Shown: positions 17,898 through 27,077, numbered from the stretch's first letter. The stretch: 64,000 bases of DNA from Paramagnetospirillum magnetotacticum MS-1 (GCF_000829825.1 NZ_JXSL01000030.1:1280908-1344907); one strand, 5' to 3'. Notes: generated by a model from the letters alone, not told the origin. Numbers and translations are program-made.

Positions 17898-19561
17898 GTG
17901 GGTTCGATCCGTTTCACCATTTGCAGCAGATTGCCGATTCCGGCCGGTGGCGGCAGAAATTCGACGCTATCCATGATCGAGCGCATCAGATGGGTCCCCA
18001 ATCCCCCGGGCCGCACCTCGTCCAGCGGCCTCGGCTGGATTTTAGCCACATCCACGGCGGGAGCGAAATCCATAAGTCGTATGACGAGACGATCATTCTC
18101 GCGATCAAGCTGAAGGACGATGTCGCCGTCCCCTCCCTGATAGGCATGACGGATGATGTTCTGACAGGCTTCGTCCACCGCCAGGACCACATCGCCGATG
18201 ACGGCTTGGGGGCAGCCAAGAAGCCGCGCGTTTTCGCCCACGGCGCCGCGGATGGCCGCCAGTTCCTCGGGCCGGGCGGCATAACGGCGCTCGAAACCGG
18301 GCGGGGCGTTCCGCCGGTCCTCGATCACCATCACGGTGACGTCGTCGCGCAGGCCGCCGCTTTCTTCCAGGGACTGGACCAGGGCCCGCAGGCGTTCACC
18401 CGCAGGCAGGCCGGTGAAGCTTTGGATCAGGGCGCGGGCGCCCGCATCCTCCAGCATGGCGTCTTGGCGGGTACGGGCCTCGGTCAGACCGTCGGTGAAG
18501 AGATAGAGGGAGCCGCCGCCCAGGGCGATCTCGGTCTCCGGGCAGCCATCGGCGAACAGTTCGACGGCGATGCCCAGCGGCGGCATCTCGCCCTCGATGG
18601 GGATGAAGATGCCGTCCTTGAGCAAAAGCGGCGGCTCGTGACCGGCGATGGCCAGCACCACCTTTCCCGTATCGGGGTGAAACAGCCCGGCGACCATGGT
18701 GACGAACATGCCGGGCATGCGGGTTTCCAGAAGTTCGGAATTGATGGCGGCCAAGACGTGTCCCGGCCCGGCTTCGCGCTTGACCAGACAGCGGAACAGG
18801 CTGGCGGTCTTGGACATCAGGAGCGAGGCCTTCATGCCCTTGCCCGACACGTCGCCGATGGCGAAAGCCAACCGGCCATCGGCCAGGGGCATGATCTCGA
18901 AGAAATCCCCCGATACCCCCTGGGCGGGCAGGTTGATGCCGTGAATGGGCGATTCGTCGGGCTGGCGTCCGGGCAGCATGGCCCGCTGAATCTCGGACGC
19001 CAGTTCCAGTTCGCGCTTCAAGCCCTGCTGCACCGCCATGTCGGCCACCAGGCGGGCATTGATCAGGGCCAGGGCGGAACTGGCGGCCAGGGCCTGAAGC
19101 AGCCGGGAATCCGTCTGGGAAAAGGCGTTGCCGTCCTTCTTGTTGAACAGCTCGATGGCACCCAGCCTTGTGCCGCGCACCGTCATGGGGGCGCACAGGA
19201 TGGACCGGGTCTCGAAGCCGGTGGCGGCGTCGATGGCGCGGGCGAAGTCCGGGTCCCTGCGGGTGTCCTTGACCAGTTGTGGCGCGCCAAGATCGATGGT
19301 GCGCCCGACGATGCCGGTGCCAGGCGGCAGGCGCAAACCGGTGACGTCCACCGGCCCCATATTGGCCCGGCACACCAGTTCGCCGGTCTCCTCATCGACG
19401 AGGAAGAGAGAGGCGGCCTGGGCTCCCACCCGCTGGGCGATGCGGTCCAGACCGAGGCGCAGAGCGGCCTCGATATCCAGGGAATGGGCGAAATCGCCGG
19501 TCATCTCGACGATCAGGTCGAGATGGTGGGCGGATTCGGCGTCTGTGGATGAATTGGGCAT
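17894..19561 (-). CDS. GAF-SpoIIE phosphatase-HATPase fusion regulator
   Basis: Cytoplasmic regulator of 555 residues. Domains in order: GAF (about 12-165), a short coiled helix, PP2C/SpoIIE-type serine phosphatase (about 195-395, with IGDVSGKGMKASLLM, IAGHEPPLLL and LFTDGLTEA), and a C-terminal HATPase of the RsbW kind (about 425-545, with VDEACQNIIRHAY and GGLGTHLMRSIMD). Having phosphatase and kinase-like domains in one protein and a STAS substrate next door suggests a self-contained partner switch. The ATG at 19561 is shared in space with the region upstream of the diverging small gene. Confidence 0.88.
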   Translation of the reverse strand: MPNSSTDAESAHHLDLIVEMTGDFAHSLDIEAALRLGLDRIAQRVGAQAASLFLVDEETGELVCRANMGPVDVTGLRLPPGTGIVGRTIDLGAPQLVKDTRRDPDFARAIDAATGFETRSILCAPMTVRGTRLGAIELFNKKDGNAFSQTDSRLLQALAASSALALINARLVADMAVQQGLKRELELASEIQRAMLPGRQPDESPIHGINLPAQGVSGDFFEIMPLADGRLAFAIGDVSGKGMKASLLMSKTASLFRCLVKREAGPGHVLAAINSELLETRMPGMFVTMVAGLFHPDTGKVVLAIAGHEPPLLLKDGIFIPIEGEMPPLGIAVELFADGCPETEIALGGGSLYLFTDGLTEARTRQDAMLEDAGARALIQSFTGLPAGERLRALVQSLEESGGLRDDVTVMVIEDRRNAPPGFERRYAARPEELAAIRGAVGENARLLGCPQAVIGDVVLAVDEACQNIIRHAYQGGDGDIVLQLDRENDRLVIRLMDFAPAVDVAKIQPRPLDEVRPGGLGTHLMRSIMDSVEFLPPPAGIGNLLQMVKRIEPT

Positions 19562-19709
19562 GGCCCATCATGCCAAGCCCCGGGCCGAGGGCCAAATGGT
19601 TAGATCAGGTTATATCGATACAAAAAATATGCATGGAGGGCTCGACTTCTTCCGCTCCGCCCGTGTAAAGGGAGAGTGGGACGGGGATAAGGCCGTGTTG
19701 GGGCAAAAG

Positions 19710-19928
19710 ATGTTGTTTTCGCGAGGCAAGGGCGGTCCCCGGATCGAGCCCGGCGACGTTTTTCACAAGCTTGGAACCTATGGCAGCGTCTGGATGGTGG
19801 AGCGGATTTTCGACTATGCCGATATTCCGCGTCATGTCCGGCTCATCGATCAGGGCAGCGGACGCACCATGACGGTGGCGGCGGACATGCTGCTCGATCC
19901 CGACAATTTCGTCCGGCGCAGCGCCTGA
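19710..19928 (+). CDS. Small conserved-looking protein of unknown function
   Basis: A 72-residue acidic-basic protein starting MLFSRGKGGPRIEPGDVFHK and ending NFVRRSA; I do not recognise a family. The ATG at 19710 has GGGG five bases upstream. An in-frame ATG at 19629 would add 27 residues with poor third-position GC and no ribosome site, so it is less likely. The gene is divergent from the SpoIIE-type regulator and convergent with the next lipoprotein gene. AT-rich sequence at 19600-19632 may hold its promoter. Confidence 0.6.
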   Translation: MLFSRGKGGPRIEPGDVFHKLGTYGSVWMVERIFDYADIPRHVRLIDQGSGRTMTVAADMLLDPDNFVRRSA

Positions 19929-19941
19929 CTCAGCGCCCGAA

Positions 19942-20352
19942 TCAGGGGGGGCGGCAATCCAGGCTGCCAGCCAGATGCTTCTCGATCAGCGGCGGATAGT
20001 CGTAGATCAGGCGGCTTTGGCGCTGTTGCACGGCGACATCGGTCTCGTTGCCCTTGCGGATGAAATCCACCACCAGGAAGGTCTCGGTACGGAACACCGC
20101 CTCGAGTTCGCCCACCAGTTCGGCACGGCTGCCATTGGGGGTGGTGTTGCAGCGATAATGGTAGTTGGGCCCGCGCGCGCACCACGACAGCATGCGCGCC
20201 ACTTTCGGACAGGCATTGGCCGGTGTCATGGCGGTGTGCAGGCCGACCCGGATATCGGCATTGGCGCGCGCTTCCTCGGCGCTGCGGTCGGGAGTGACCA
20301 GGGAGCAGGCCCCCAGGGTCAGCGCCAACGAAAGGATGACAAGCAATCGCAT
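19942..20352 (-). CDS. Small putative lipoprotein
   Basis: Protein of 136 residues with a signal peptide and lipobox LTLGAC (Cys about residue 16). The mature part has four further cysteines (ANACPK, SWCARG, YRCNTT, SLDCRPP), which could form two disulfides in the periplasm. No family recognised. The gene is convergent with the small gene to its left and preceded by an AT-rich spacer of about 70 bases separating it from the hydrolase gene, read in the same direction. Confidence 0.7.
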   Translation of the reverse strand: MRLLVILSLALTLGACSLVTPDRSAEEARANADIRVGLHTAMTPANACPKVARMLSWCARGPNYHYRCNTTPNGSRAELVGELEAVFRTETFLVVDFIRKGNETDVAVQQRQSRLIYDYPPLIEKHLAGSLDCRPP

Positions 20353-20420
20353 GGGATTTCCGATACAGACCGGAGAAAGCCTAACCCGGTTTGCATTGGA
20401 ACGGAACTAAGGTTTTCACA

Positions 20421-21215
20421 TTATAACTCTTGGATCATGCCCAGCATGGCGGCGACCATATTGGTCAGGCGGATCAGGTCTCCGTCACGCGACAGGCGGT
20501 GATCGCCGTCCTTGACCAGGACGATCTCCACCTGTTCCGAGGCCAGGCAGTCGGCCAGACGCAACGCGGTTTGCCACGGCACGTCCTCGTCCTTTTGTCC
20601 CTGAATCAGCCAGACCGGGCAATGGATCTGGATCAGGTCGCGCAGCAGAAGATGATTGCGTCCATCCTCGATCAGCGAACGGTGAATGCGCCAGGGATTG
20701 TCCGGCTCATGGCAATTGGGCAGTTCCAGTTCGCCGGTTTCCATCAGGGTGCGGCGCTGTTCGAAGGTGAAGTCCTGCCACATGAGGTCTTCTGTGAAGT
20801 CGGGGGCGGCGGCGACGCCTACCAGTCCGGCCACCTTGTCCTTCATCTCCAGCGCGGCCAGCAAGGCGATCCAGCCGCCAAGGCTCGATCCCACCAGAAT
20901 CTGCGGCCCCTTGGTCAGTTCCCCGATGACGGCCACGGCGTCGGCGGCCCAGCGCCCGATGGTGCCAAGGGCCACATCGCCCGACGATTTGCCATGGCCG
21001 AAATAGTCGAAGCGGAGGAAGGCACGGCCCTGGGCCTGGCACATCGCCTCCAGAGCCAGGGCCTTGCTCCCTTCCATATCGGAATGGAAGCCGTGCAGGA
21101 ACACGACGCCGGGAGTCTTGCCTTCCAGCCTGCGGTAAGCGATTGTCGCATCGTCGGGGCGTGTTAGTATCCCGCCCCCTTCGGATATATGTCCTGTCTC
21201 GGAATTCTTGGTCAT
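20421..21215 (-). CDS. Alpha/beta hydrolase
   Basis: Cytoplasmic alpha/beta-fold hydrolase of about 264 residues, perhaps a thioesterase or carboxylesterase. Visible are the oxyanion region VVFLHGFHSDMEG, FDYFGHGKSSG, the nucleophile elbow GSSLGGW (Ser about residue 110), the catalytic Asp in KDEDVPW region and His in DGDHRLSRDGD. Resembles ABHD10/YqiA-like short hydrolases. ATG 21215 is used; the TTG/ATG at 21233 would overlap the next gene. It is divergent from the glycosyltransferase with 16 bases between starts. Confidence 0.82.
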   Translation of the reverse strand: MTKNSETGHISEGGGILTRPDDATIAYRRLEGKTPGVVFLHGFHSDMEGSKALALEAMCQAQGRAFLRFDYFGHGKSSGDVALGTIGRWAADAVAVIGELTKGPQILVGSSLGGWIALLAALEMKDKVAGLVGVAAAPDFTEDLMWQDFTFEQRRTLMETGELELPNCHEPDNPWRIHRSLIEDGRNHLLLRDLIQIHCPVWLIQGQKDEDVPWQTALRLADCLASEQVEIVLVKDGDHRLSRDGDLIRLTNMVAAMLGMIQEL

Positions 21216-21231
21216 CGCTGTTCGGAAACCC

Positions 21232-22428
21232 ATGGATCACGTTGCCCCCATCGAAGCGCCTTCGGCGGCCATTCGTCAACCGGTCGTCTTGCAGGTGCTG
21301 CCTGCCCTGGTCACCGGCGGCGTCGAGCGCGGTACGGTCGACATGGCCGTCGCCCTGGCCGAAGCCGGATGGAAGGCTCTGGTCGTCTCCGAGGGCGGTC
21401 CCATGGTGCGTGAACTGACCCGCGCCGGGGCCGAGCACATCACCTTGCCCCTGGCCTCCAAAAATCCGCTGACCATCCGCGCCAATGCCCTGAAACTGGC
21501 CGATATCATCACCGCCCACGGGGTGGATATCGTCCATGCCCGGTCGCGCGCCCCGGCCTGGAGCGCCTGGATCGCCGCCCAGGCCACCGGGGCCCATTAC
21601 CTCACCACCTTCCACGGGACCTATAATCTCGGCTGGTTCGGCTTGAAGCAGAAGTATAACGCCGTGATGACACGGGGCGAGAAGGTGATCGCCATCTCCG
21701 ATTTCATCGCCGAACATGCGCGGCGCATTTACGGATTGGATGCTGACCGGGTCCGGGTGGTGCATCGCGGCATCGATATGACGCGCTTCGACCCCACCAG
21801 GGTCAGCCCCGAACGCATCATCCAGTTGGCCCAGAAATGGCGCCTGCCCGACGGTTATCAGGTCATCATGCTGCCCGGCCGTCTGACCCGCTGGAAGGGC
21901 CAAGCCGTGTTGATCGAGGCTCTGGCCCTGCTGGGCCGCCACGACGTGCGCTGCCTGCTGGTGGGTTCGGACCAAGGGCGGACCGGCTATCGCGAAGAGC
22001 TGGTGGAACTGATCAAGCGGCGCGACCTCACCGATGTGGTTCATCTGGTGGACGAGTGCAACGACATGCCCGCCGCCTATATGCTGACCGATGTGGTGGT
22101 TTCGGCCTCCACCGACCCGGAGGCCTTCGGCCGCATCGCCGTCGAGGGCCAGGCCATGGGCCGTCCGGTGATCGCCACCGCCCACGGCGCCACGGACGAG
22201 ACGGTGCTGCCCGGCCGCACCGGCTGGCTGACCGCGCCCGGCGATCCGGCGGCGCTGGCCCAGGCCCTGGACCGCTTCCTGGCGCTTTCGCCCGAGGAGC
22301 GCGACCTGATGGCCCATGACGCCATGGATTTCGTGCGTTCCCGGTTCTCCAAGGAGAGCATGTGCGCCAGCACTCTCGGCGTCTATCGCGAGGTGCTGGG
22401 AATCTCCCAACCTGCTTCGGATGAATGA
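21232..22428 (+). CDS. Glycosyltransferase family 4
   Basis: GT-B fold glycosyltransferase of 398 residues, probably acting on lipopolysaccharide or another surface glycan in the cytoplasm. N-terminal Rossmann domain with LVTGGVERGTVD; C-terminal donor-binding domain with LPGRLTRWKGQAVLIEAL, and the EX7E-type region VSASTDPEAFGRIAVEGQAMG. The ATG at 21232 is preceded by GGAA at good spacing. It is followed after 131 bases by the GT9 gene in the same direction, the two being separated by a repeat element. Confidence 0.88.
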   Translation: MDHVAPIEAPSAAIRQPVVLQVLPALVTGGVERGTVDMAVALAEAGWKALVVSEGGPMVRELTRAGAEHITLPLASKNPLTIRANALKLADIITAHGVDIVHARSRAPAWSAWIAAQATGAHYLTTFHGTYNLGWFGLKQKYNAVMTRGEKVIAISDFIAEHARRIYGLDADRVRVVHRGIDMTRFDPTRVSPERIIQLAQKWRLPDGYQVIMLPGRLTRWKGQAVLIEALALLGRHDVRCLLVGSDQGRTGYREELVELIKRRDLTDVVHLVDECNDMPAAYMLTDVVVSASTDPEAFGRIAVEGQAMGRPVIATAHGATDETVLPGRTGWLTAPGDPAALAQALDRFLALSPEERDLMAHDAMDFVRSRFSKESMCASTLGVYREVLGISQPASDE

Positions 22429-22439
22429 GAGGGCGGGAT

Positions 22440-22562
22440 GGCGAGGTCTTGCCTGTCATCCCGAGGGAGCCTGCGACCGAAGGATCTCATCCTGGCAGAG
22501 CCTTCCCGGTGTCATGACGTCGGTTCAGGCGGAGATCCCTCGCTTGCGCTCGGGGTGACATG
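22440..22562. repeat. Dispersed palindromic repeat between glycosyltransferase genes
   Basis: The left arm TGTCATCCCGAG...GGATCTC (about 22454-22490) is the inverted counterpart of the right arm GAGATCCCTCGCTTGCGCTC followed by GGGGTGACA (about 22531-22560). Sequences of this TCATCCCGAG...CTCGGGGTGACA kind are scattered through many genomes as non-coding repeats. The right end supplies the ribosome-site-like GGGGTG and the first base of the next gene's ATG. Confidence 0.65.
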
Positions 22563-23492
22563 GTGAGTCTCTCCCGCATTCTGGTCATCAAGCTCGGCGC
22601 CTTGGGCGATTTCGTCCAGGCCATGGGCCCCTTCGCCGCCATCCGGGCTCATCACGCCTCGGCCCACATCACCTTGCTCACCACCCGGCCCTTCGCCGAA
22701 CTGGCCGAGGCCTGCCCCTGGTTCGACGAGGTATGGCTGGACGAAAAGCCGCCCTTGTGGCGTCTGGACAAGGTGGCGGCCCTGGCCGCCCGTCTGCGGG
22801 GGGGGCGTTTCGAGCGGGTCTATGATCTTCAGACATCGGACCGCTCGTCCTGGTATTTCCGCCTGATGGGCAAAGGGGTGGAATGGTCGGGCATCGCCAA
22901 GGGCTGCTCGCATCTCCATGCCAATGCGCGGCGGGATTTCATGCACACCATCGAGCGCCAGCGCGAGCAGCTGGCCATGGCCGGTATCCCAAAGGTGCCG
23001 CCGCCCGATCTGGCCTGGGCCGAGGCCGTGCCGGGCCGTTTCGACATTCCTGGCCGTTTCGTGCTGCTGGTGCCTGGTGGCGCGCCACACCGTCCGGCAA
23101 AGCGCTGGCCGGTGGAACGTTTCGCGCGGTTGGCTCTGTGGCTGGTGGGACACGGCTTTACCCCGGTCCTGCTGGGGACCAACAAGGAGCGGTCCGAGAT
23201 CGATTCCATCCGCGCCACCTGCCCGCAGGCGGTGGATCTGGCGGAGCAGACCAGCTTCCCCGATATCATCGCCCTGGCGCGCCGCGCCGAGGCGGCCTTG
23301 GGCAACGATACCGGCCCCATGCATCTGATCGTCGCGGGCGGATGCCCATCGGTGGTGCTGTTCTCCCATGATTCCGACCCGGCCCTTTGCGCGCCGCGCG
23401 GCAATGTCACGGTGTTGCGCCGTCCGTCGCTCGCCGAATTGGGCGAGACCGAGGTCGAGGTGGCCCTGGATGGGATGTTGCCCACGGCTTGA
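22560..23492 (+). CDS. Glycosyltransferase family 9 (heptosyltransferase-like)
   Basis: ADP-heptose:LPS heptosyltransferase-like enzyme of 310 residues. It begins with [16 protein letters not shown], the GT9 signature, has [16 protein letters not shown] near residue 170, and ends the donor-site region with [14 protein letters not shown] and [10 protein letters not shown]. Acts in the cytoplasm on lipid A-core. The ATG at 22560 lies at the edge of a palindromic repeat; a GTG follows immediately. Together with the GT4 gene upstream it suggests a core or surface-glycan pair. Confidence 0.88.
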   Translation: MVSLSRILVIKLGALGDFVQAMGPFAAIRAHHASAHITLLTTRPFAELAEACPWFDEVWLDEKPPLWRLDKVAALAARLRGGRFERVYDLQTSDRSSWYFRLMGKGVEWSGIAKGCSHLHANARRDFMHTIERQREQLAMAGIPKVPPPDLAWAEAVPGRFDIPGRFVLLVPGGAPHRPAKRWPVERFARLALWLVGHGFTPVLLGTNKERSEIDSIRATCPQAVDLAEQTSFPDIIALARRAEAALGNDTGPMHLIVAGGCPSVVLFSHDSDPALCAPRGNVTVLRRPSLAELGETEVEVALDGMLPTA

Positions 23493-23556
23493 CTTGGGGC
23501 CATTTGGCCGTAGAGTCCTCCCCCTGATTTGTTCCCAAAGCGTGAAAGAGAGCGTC

Positions 23557-25473
23557 ATGGTCGCCATCACCCTGCCCGACGGCAAGGTCCGCCAATTTGA
23601 TCATCCGGTGACGGGTCTGGACGTGGCCAAGGATATCGGCCCCGGTCTGGCCAAGGCGGCGCTGGCCATCACCATCGATGGCGAGATGAAGGATCTTGCC
23701 ACGCTGATCACGCGCGACGTGAATCTGTCCATCATCACCGCCAAAAGCGGGGCCGACGCGCTGGAACTGCTGCGCCACGACGCCGCCCACGTCATGGCCG
23801 AGGCGGTCAAGGAGCTGTATCCCGAGACCCAGGTGACCATCGGCCCCTCCATCGAGAACGGCTTCTACTACGACTTCGCCCGTCCCACCCCCTTCACGCC
23901 CGACGATCTGGAGAAGATCGAAAAGCGCATGGCCGAGATCGTCGATCGCGACGAGGCCATCACGCGCGAGGAATGGGACCGCGACACGGCGGTGCAGTTC
24001 TTTCTGGATGCGGGAGAGACGTACAAGGCGGAGATCATCGCCTCCATTCCCGCCGACCAGAAGATCGGCCTTTACCGCCAGGGCAATTTCATCGATCTGT
24101 GCCGTGGCCCCCATCTGCCCAGCACCGCCAAGCTGGGCAAGGCCTTCAAGCTGATGAAGCTGGCCGGGGCCTATTGGCGCGGCGATTCCAGGAACGAGAT
24201 GCTTCAGCGCATCTACGGCACCGCCTGGTTCGATAAGAAGGAGCTGGACGCCTATCTCCACATGCTGGAAGAGGCGGAAAAGCGCGACCACCGCCGCCTG
24301 GGCCGCGAGATGGAACTGTTCCATCAGCAGGAAGAGGCCGCCGGTTCGGTGTTCTGGCACAAGAAGGGCTGGACGCTCTATCGGGCCGTCGAGTCCTATA
24401 TGCGCCGCCGTCTCGAGGCCAACGACTACCAGGAAGTGAAGACGCCGCAACTGGTGGACTTCTCCTTGTGGGAGGCGTCGGGCCACGCCGACAAGTTCTC
24501 CGAGTCCATGTTCACCATCAGGACCCAGGACGAGCGCCATCTGGCGGTCAAGCCCATGAACTGCCCCTGCCATGTGCAAATCTTCCGCCAGGGCATCAAG
24601 AGCTATCGCGATCTGCCGCTGCGCATGGCCGAGTTCGGCTCGTGTCACCGCTACGAGCCCTCGGGCGCGCTGCACGGCATCATGCGGGTCAGGGCCTTCA
24701 CCCAGGACGACGCCCATATCTTCTGCACCGAGGACCAGATCACCTCGGAAACCATCGCTTTCTGCCAGTTGCTGAAGGAGGTCTACACCGATTTCGGCTT
24801 CACCGATGTCCGGGTCAAGTTCTCGGACCGTCCGGCCAAGCGGGCGGGCTCGGACGAGACCTGGGACAAGGCGGAATCCGCGCTGCTGGAGGCCTCCAAG
24901 GCCGCCGGTCTCGAGACCGTGCTCAATCCGGGCGAGGGCGCCTTCTATGGTCCCAAGCTGGAATTCGTGCTCAGAGACGCCATCGGCCGTGACTGGCAAT
25001 GCGGCACGCTGCAGGTGGACTTCGTCCTGCCCGAACGCCTGGACGCGGCCTATGTGGCCGAGGACGGCGCCAAGAAGCGCCCCGTGATGCTGCACCGGGC
25101 CATCCTGGGTTCGTTCGAGCGCTTCCTCGGCATCCTGATCGAGAATTTCGCCGGGCGCTTCCCGGTGTGGCTGGCCCCCGTCCAGGTGGTGGTCGCCACC
25201 ATCGTGTCCGAGGCAGACGTCTTCGCGACCGAGGTGGCGGCTACACTTAAGGCCGCCGGGATCCGGGTCGAGTTGGACTTGCGCAACGAAAAGATCAACT
25301 ACAAGGTCCGCGAACACTCGGTGGCCAAGGTGCCGGTGATGCTGGTGGTGGGTAAGCGCGAGGCAGAAAGTCGCCAGGTCGCTATCCGCCGCTTAGGCAG
25401 CCAAAACCAAGAAATTGTTGCGCTGGATCAAGCAGTCGCTACACTTGCCGCAGAGGCGACCCCGCCCGCGTGA
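23557..25473 (+). CDS. thrS: Threonine-tRNA ligase
   Basis: Class II aminoacyl-tRNA synthetase of 638 residues, charging tRNA-Thr in the cytoplasm. Domains: TGS (1-63), editing domain with [16 protein letters not shown] and the CRGPHLP motif (about 64-230), catalytic core with the zinc-binding Cys in KPMNCPCH, motif 2 [16 protein letters not shown] and motif 3 region [14 protein letters not shown], then an anticodon-binding domain (about 540-638). ATG 23557 starts the TGS domain; the upstream open frame to 23368 only shadows the GT9 gene. infC follows after 86 bases. Confidence 0.96.
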   Translation: MVAITLPDGKVRQFDHPVTGLDVAKDIGPGLAKAALAITIDGEMKDLATLITRDVNLSIITAKSGADALELLRHDAAHVMAEAVKELYPETQVTIGPSIENGFYYDFARPTPFTPDDLEKIEKRMAEIVDRDEAITREEWDRDTAVQFFLDAGETYKAEIIASIPADQKIGLYRQGNFIDLCRGPHLPSTAKLGKAFKLMKLAGAYWRGDSRNEMLQRIYGTAWFDKKELDAYLHMLEEAEKRDHRRLGREMELFHQQEEAAGSVFWHKKGWTLYRAVESYMRRRLEANDYQEVKTPQLVDFSLWEASGHADKFSESMFTIRTQDERHLAVKPMNCPCHVQIFRQGIKSYRDLPLRMAEFGSCHRYEPSGALHGIMRVRAFTQDDAHIFCTEDQITSETIAFCQLLKEVYTDFGFTDVRVKFSDRPAKRAGSDETWDKAESALLEASKAAGLETVLNPGEGAFYGPKLEFVLRDAIGRDWQCGTLQVDFVLPERLDAAYVAEDGAKKRPVMLHRAILGSFERFLGILIENFAGRFPVWLAPVQVVVATIVSEADVFATEVAATLKAAGIRVELDLRNEKINYKVREHSVAKVPVMLVVGKREAESRQVAIRRLGSQNQEIVALDQAVATLAAEATPPA

Positions 25474-25559
25474 CGGTGGGCGCCCATGGAACCGACGGCC
25501 CGGCCCCGCATTGAACGCGCCCGGGCACTAGGTGTACTCGAAACGATGGAGATTGTTCT

Positions 25560-26096
25560 ATAGCTAGGCCCCCGATGCAGACGCCGCCCAAGAACGATGG
25601 GCCGCGCGTCAACCGCGAGATCGATGTGCGTTCCATCCGTTTGGTGGGCGCCGACGGAGAAATGATCGGAGTCGTGACCCTGCGCGAGGGTCTGGTGATG
25701 GCCGAGGAAGCCGGGCTCGACCTGGTCGAGGTCTCCCCCAACGCCGATCCGCCCGTCTGTAAGATACTGGACTTCGGAAAGTTCAAGTACGAAGACCAGA
25801 AGAAAAAGAATGCCGCCCGCAAGAAGCAGAAGGTGATCGAGGTCAAGGAGATCAAGCTCCGCCCGAACATCGATGACCACGACTACGGCGTCAAGATGCG
25901 CAGCATGCGCAAGTTCCTCGAGGAAGGCGACAAGGTGAAGGTCACTCTGCGCTTCCGCGGCCGCGAACTGGCGCACCAGGACCTGGGTATGAAGGTGCTG
26001 GAGAAGGTGCGCGACGACCTGGAAGATCTGGGCAAGGTCGAGCAGGTTCCCAAAATGGAAGGCCGTCAGATGGTCATGGTGATCTCGGCGAAGTAG
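25560..26096 (+). CDS. infC: Translation initiation factor IF-3, AUA start
   Basis: IF-3 binds the 30S subunit and proofreads the start codon. The 178 residues have the N-domain ([21 protein letters not shown]), lysine-rich linker ([16 protein letters not shown]) and C-domain ([15 protein letters not shown] and [12 protein letters not shown]). GGAG at 25548-25551 is 8 bases before an in-frame ATA at 25560 (reading I-A-R-P-P-M), whereas the first ATG, 25575, lacks a good site. infC in many bacteria starts at AUU, AUC or AUA, which lets IF-3 repress itself. If ATG 25575 is used the product is 173 residues. Confidence 0.93.
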   Translation: MARPPMQTPPKNDGPRVNREIDVRSIRLVGADGEMIGVVTLREGLVMAEEAGLDLVEVSPNADPPVCKILDFGKFKYEDQKKKNAARKKQKVIEVKEIKLRPNIDDHDYGVKMRSMRKFLEEGDKVKVTLRFRGRELAHQDLGMKVLEKVRDDLEDLGKVEQVPKMEGRQMVMVISAK

Positions 26097-26132
26097 GCTT
26101 CGCCGGGCTCTCCGACTTTAGTTTCCGCGCCC

Positions 26133-26173
26133 GCGTAAAGCGGGTTGCGGAGCGGAAGGCTTTACGCTATTTT
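26133..26173 (+). promoter_or_regulatory. infC terminator and/or tRNA-Ser promoter
   Basis: Two readings share this site. TTGCGG (26145-26150) and TATTTT (26168-26173) are 17 bases apart, 38 bases before the tRNA, a fair sigma-70 promoter. GCGTAAAGC (26133-26141) and GCTTTACGC (26159-26167) are a perfect 9-base inverted repeat ahead of TATTTT, which could instead be a weak terminator for infC. Confidence 0.5.
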
Positions 26174-26211
26174 CCGCGCCTCCCCACCGACCAGGGGATC
26201 AGCGACCCTGT

Positions 26212-26301
26212 GGAGGGGTGGCAGAGTGGTCGAATGCGCCGGTCTCGAAAACCGGTATGGGTGCAAGCTCATCGTGGGTTCGAATCCCACCCCCTCCGCC
26301 A
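26212..26301 (+). tRNA. tRNA-Ser (anticodon CGA)
   Basis: Full tRNA of 90 nt including encoded CCA. Acceptor GGAGGGG pairs with CCCCTCC; the anticodon arm is CCGGT-CTCGAAA-ACCGG with anticodon CGA; a long variable arm (TGGGTGCAAGCTCA) and T-loop GTTCGAATCCCAC follow. The long variable arm confirms a serine class II tRNA reading UCG. It is the last core gene before the prophage. Confidence 0.95.
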
Positions 26302-26332
26302 CTACTTCCAAAGAATAGATTCTCTGACGCAT

Positions 26333-26370
26333 AGAGCCTTGGGCGAAAGCCCAAGGCTCTGCGCCGTTTT
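26333..26370 (+). terminator. Strong terminator after tRNA-Ser
   Basis: AGAGCCTTGGGC and GCCCAAGGCTCT form a perfect 12-base stem closed by a GAAA loop (26333-26360), followed six bases later by TTTT. Confidence 0.85.
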
Positions 26371-26686
26371 AGGCCAGTAGCTGTTGACCTTCTGGTCTTG
26401 TGGCTGCGCATTCTTAACCAATTTTCTCTTCTCTCCCGCCCTGTTTCTCTGGAAGCTGTTGACCGTCACCAAACGGTACGGGTTTTAAAGTTGCAAGTAA
26501 TTCAAAGAGTTGCGGCGCCAAAAGCTGTTGACCTTTTCGCAGTTTTTGCTGGCGCCGGAAAGAGTCTGGGAGTGGAATCGGCGGTCAACAGCCGTCTTGG
26601 CGCCCCGCGGTGTCGCACGGGCCCAAGGGGACTTGCGCGCCAATCTCCCGTGCCGTGCCTGGATCGGCTCTGCTACTGTTCCACTC
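26371..26686. repeat. Low-GC non-coding junction with GCTGTTGACC repeats
   Basis: No gene is seen in these 316 bases, which are clearly richer in A and T than the surroundings. GCTGTTGACC occurs three times in direct orientation (26380-26389, 26455-26464, 26524-26533) about 69-75 bases apart and once inverted (26583-26592). The last direct copy with GGCGCCAAAA before it and the inverted copy with CGTCTTGGCGCC after it make an imperfect 20-base inverted repeat. The place, just after a tRNA and before phage genes, fits a prophage border or a regulator-binding array. Confidence 0.5.
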
Positions 26687-26977
26687 ATGGATACCACCAT
26701 CGCCACCATTACCGTGCAGCGCATCACCCCGATCAAGAATGCCGGCAAGCTTCTCGCCCTGGCTGATGTGGAGACCGTCATAGATGGCGTGGCCCTCGTC
26801 ATCCACGGGGTTCAGGTAAGAGCCGATGGCGACAAGACGGAAATTGCCTTGCCGCGCTACCGTGCGCCCAATGGCGAATGGCAGACGGCGATCACCCTTC
26901 CGGAGGAAGTGCGAGAGCCTATGGCCAATGTCGTGATCGCCGGCGCCATTGAAATCGGCCTGTTGAAACAGCGGTAG
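26687..26977 (+). CDS. SpoVG-like small protein
   Basis: Protein of 96 residues with the SpoVG pattern: an N-terminal strand (ITVQRITPI), KLLALADVETVIDGVALVIHG in place of the conserved strand pair, then LPRYRAPNGEWQTAITLP and a C-terminal helix. SpoVG proteins bind nucleic acid and modulate gene expression; here the assignment rests on pattern only. The ATG at 26687 is used as the first ATG after the repeat-rich stretch. It is the leftmost gene that may belong to the prophage and is transcribed rightward, away from the tRNA. Confidence 0.55.
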   Translation: MDTTIATITVQRITPIKNAGKLLALADVETVIDGVALVIHGVQVRADGDKTEIALPRYRAPNGEWQTAITLPEEVREPMANVVIAGAIEIGLLKQR

Positions 26978-27077
26978 ACGAGGCAATGAGGTGCGGTTGT
27001 GGGGCGCGGAGAATCAAGCGCCGTGCTCTTACCACTCTCATCACCGCCGGTCCCATTCTACCGGCAGATCATCGCCG

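Noticed and set aside
17921..19552. Plus-strand frame opposite the SpoIIE-type regulator
   Set aside because: Shadow frame with low-complexity composition; no ribosome site or domain.
1..26300. Magnetosome genes
   Set aside because: The organism looks Magnetospirillum-like, but no mam, mms or related gene is seen.
26212..26301. tRNA-Ser as a certain integration site
   Set aside because: The prophage has a serine recombinase, which does not usually target tRNA genes, and no duplicated tRNA 3' end could be sought because the right border is outside the window.
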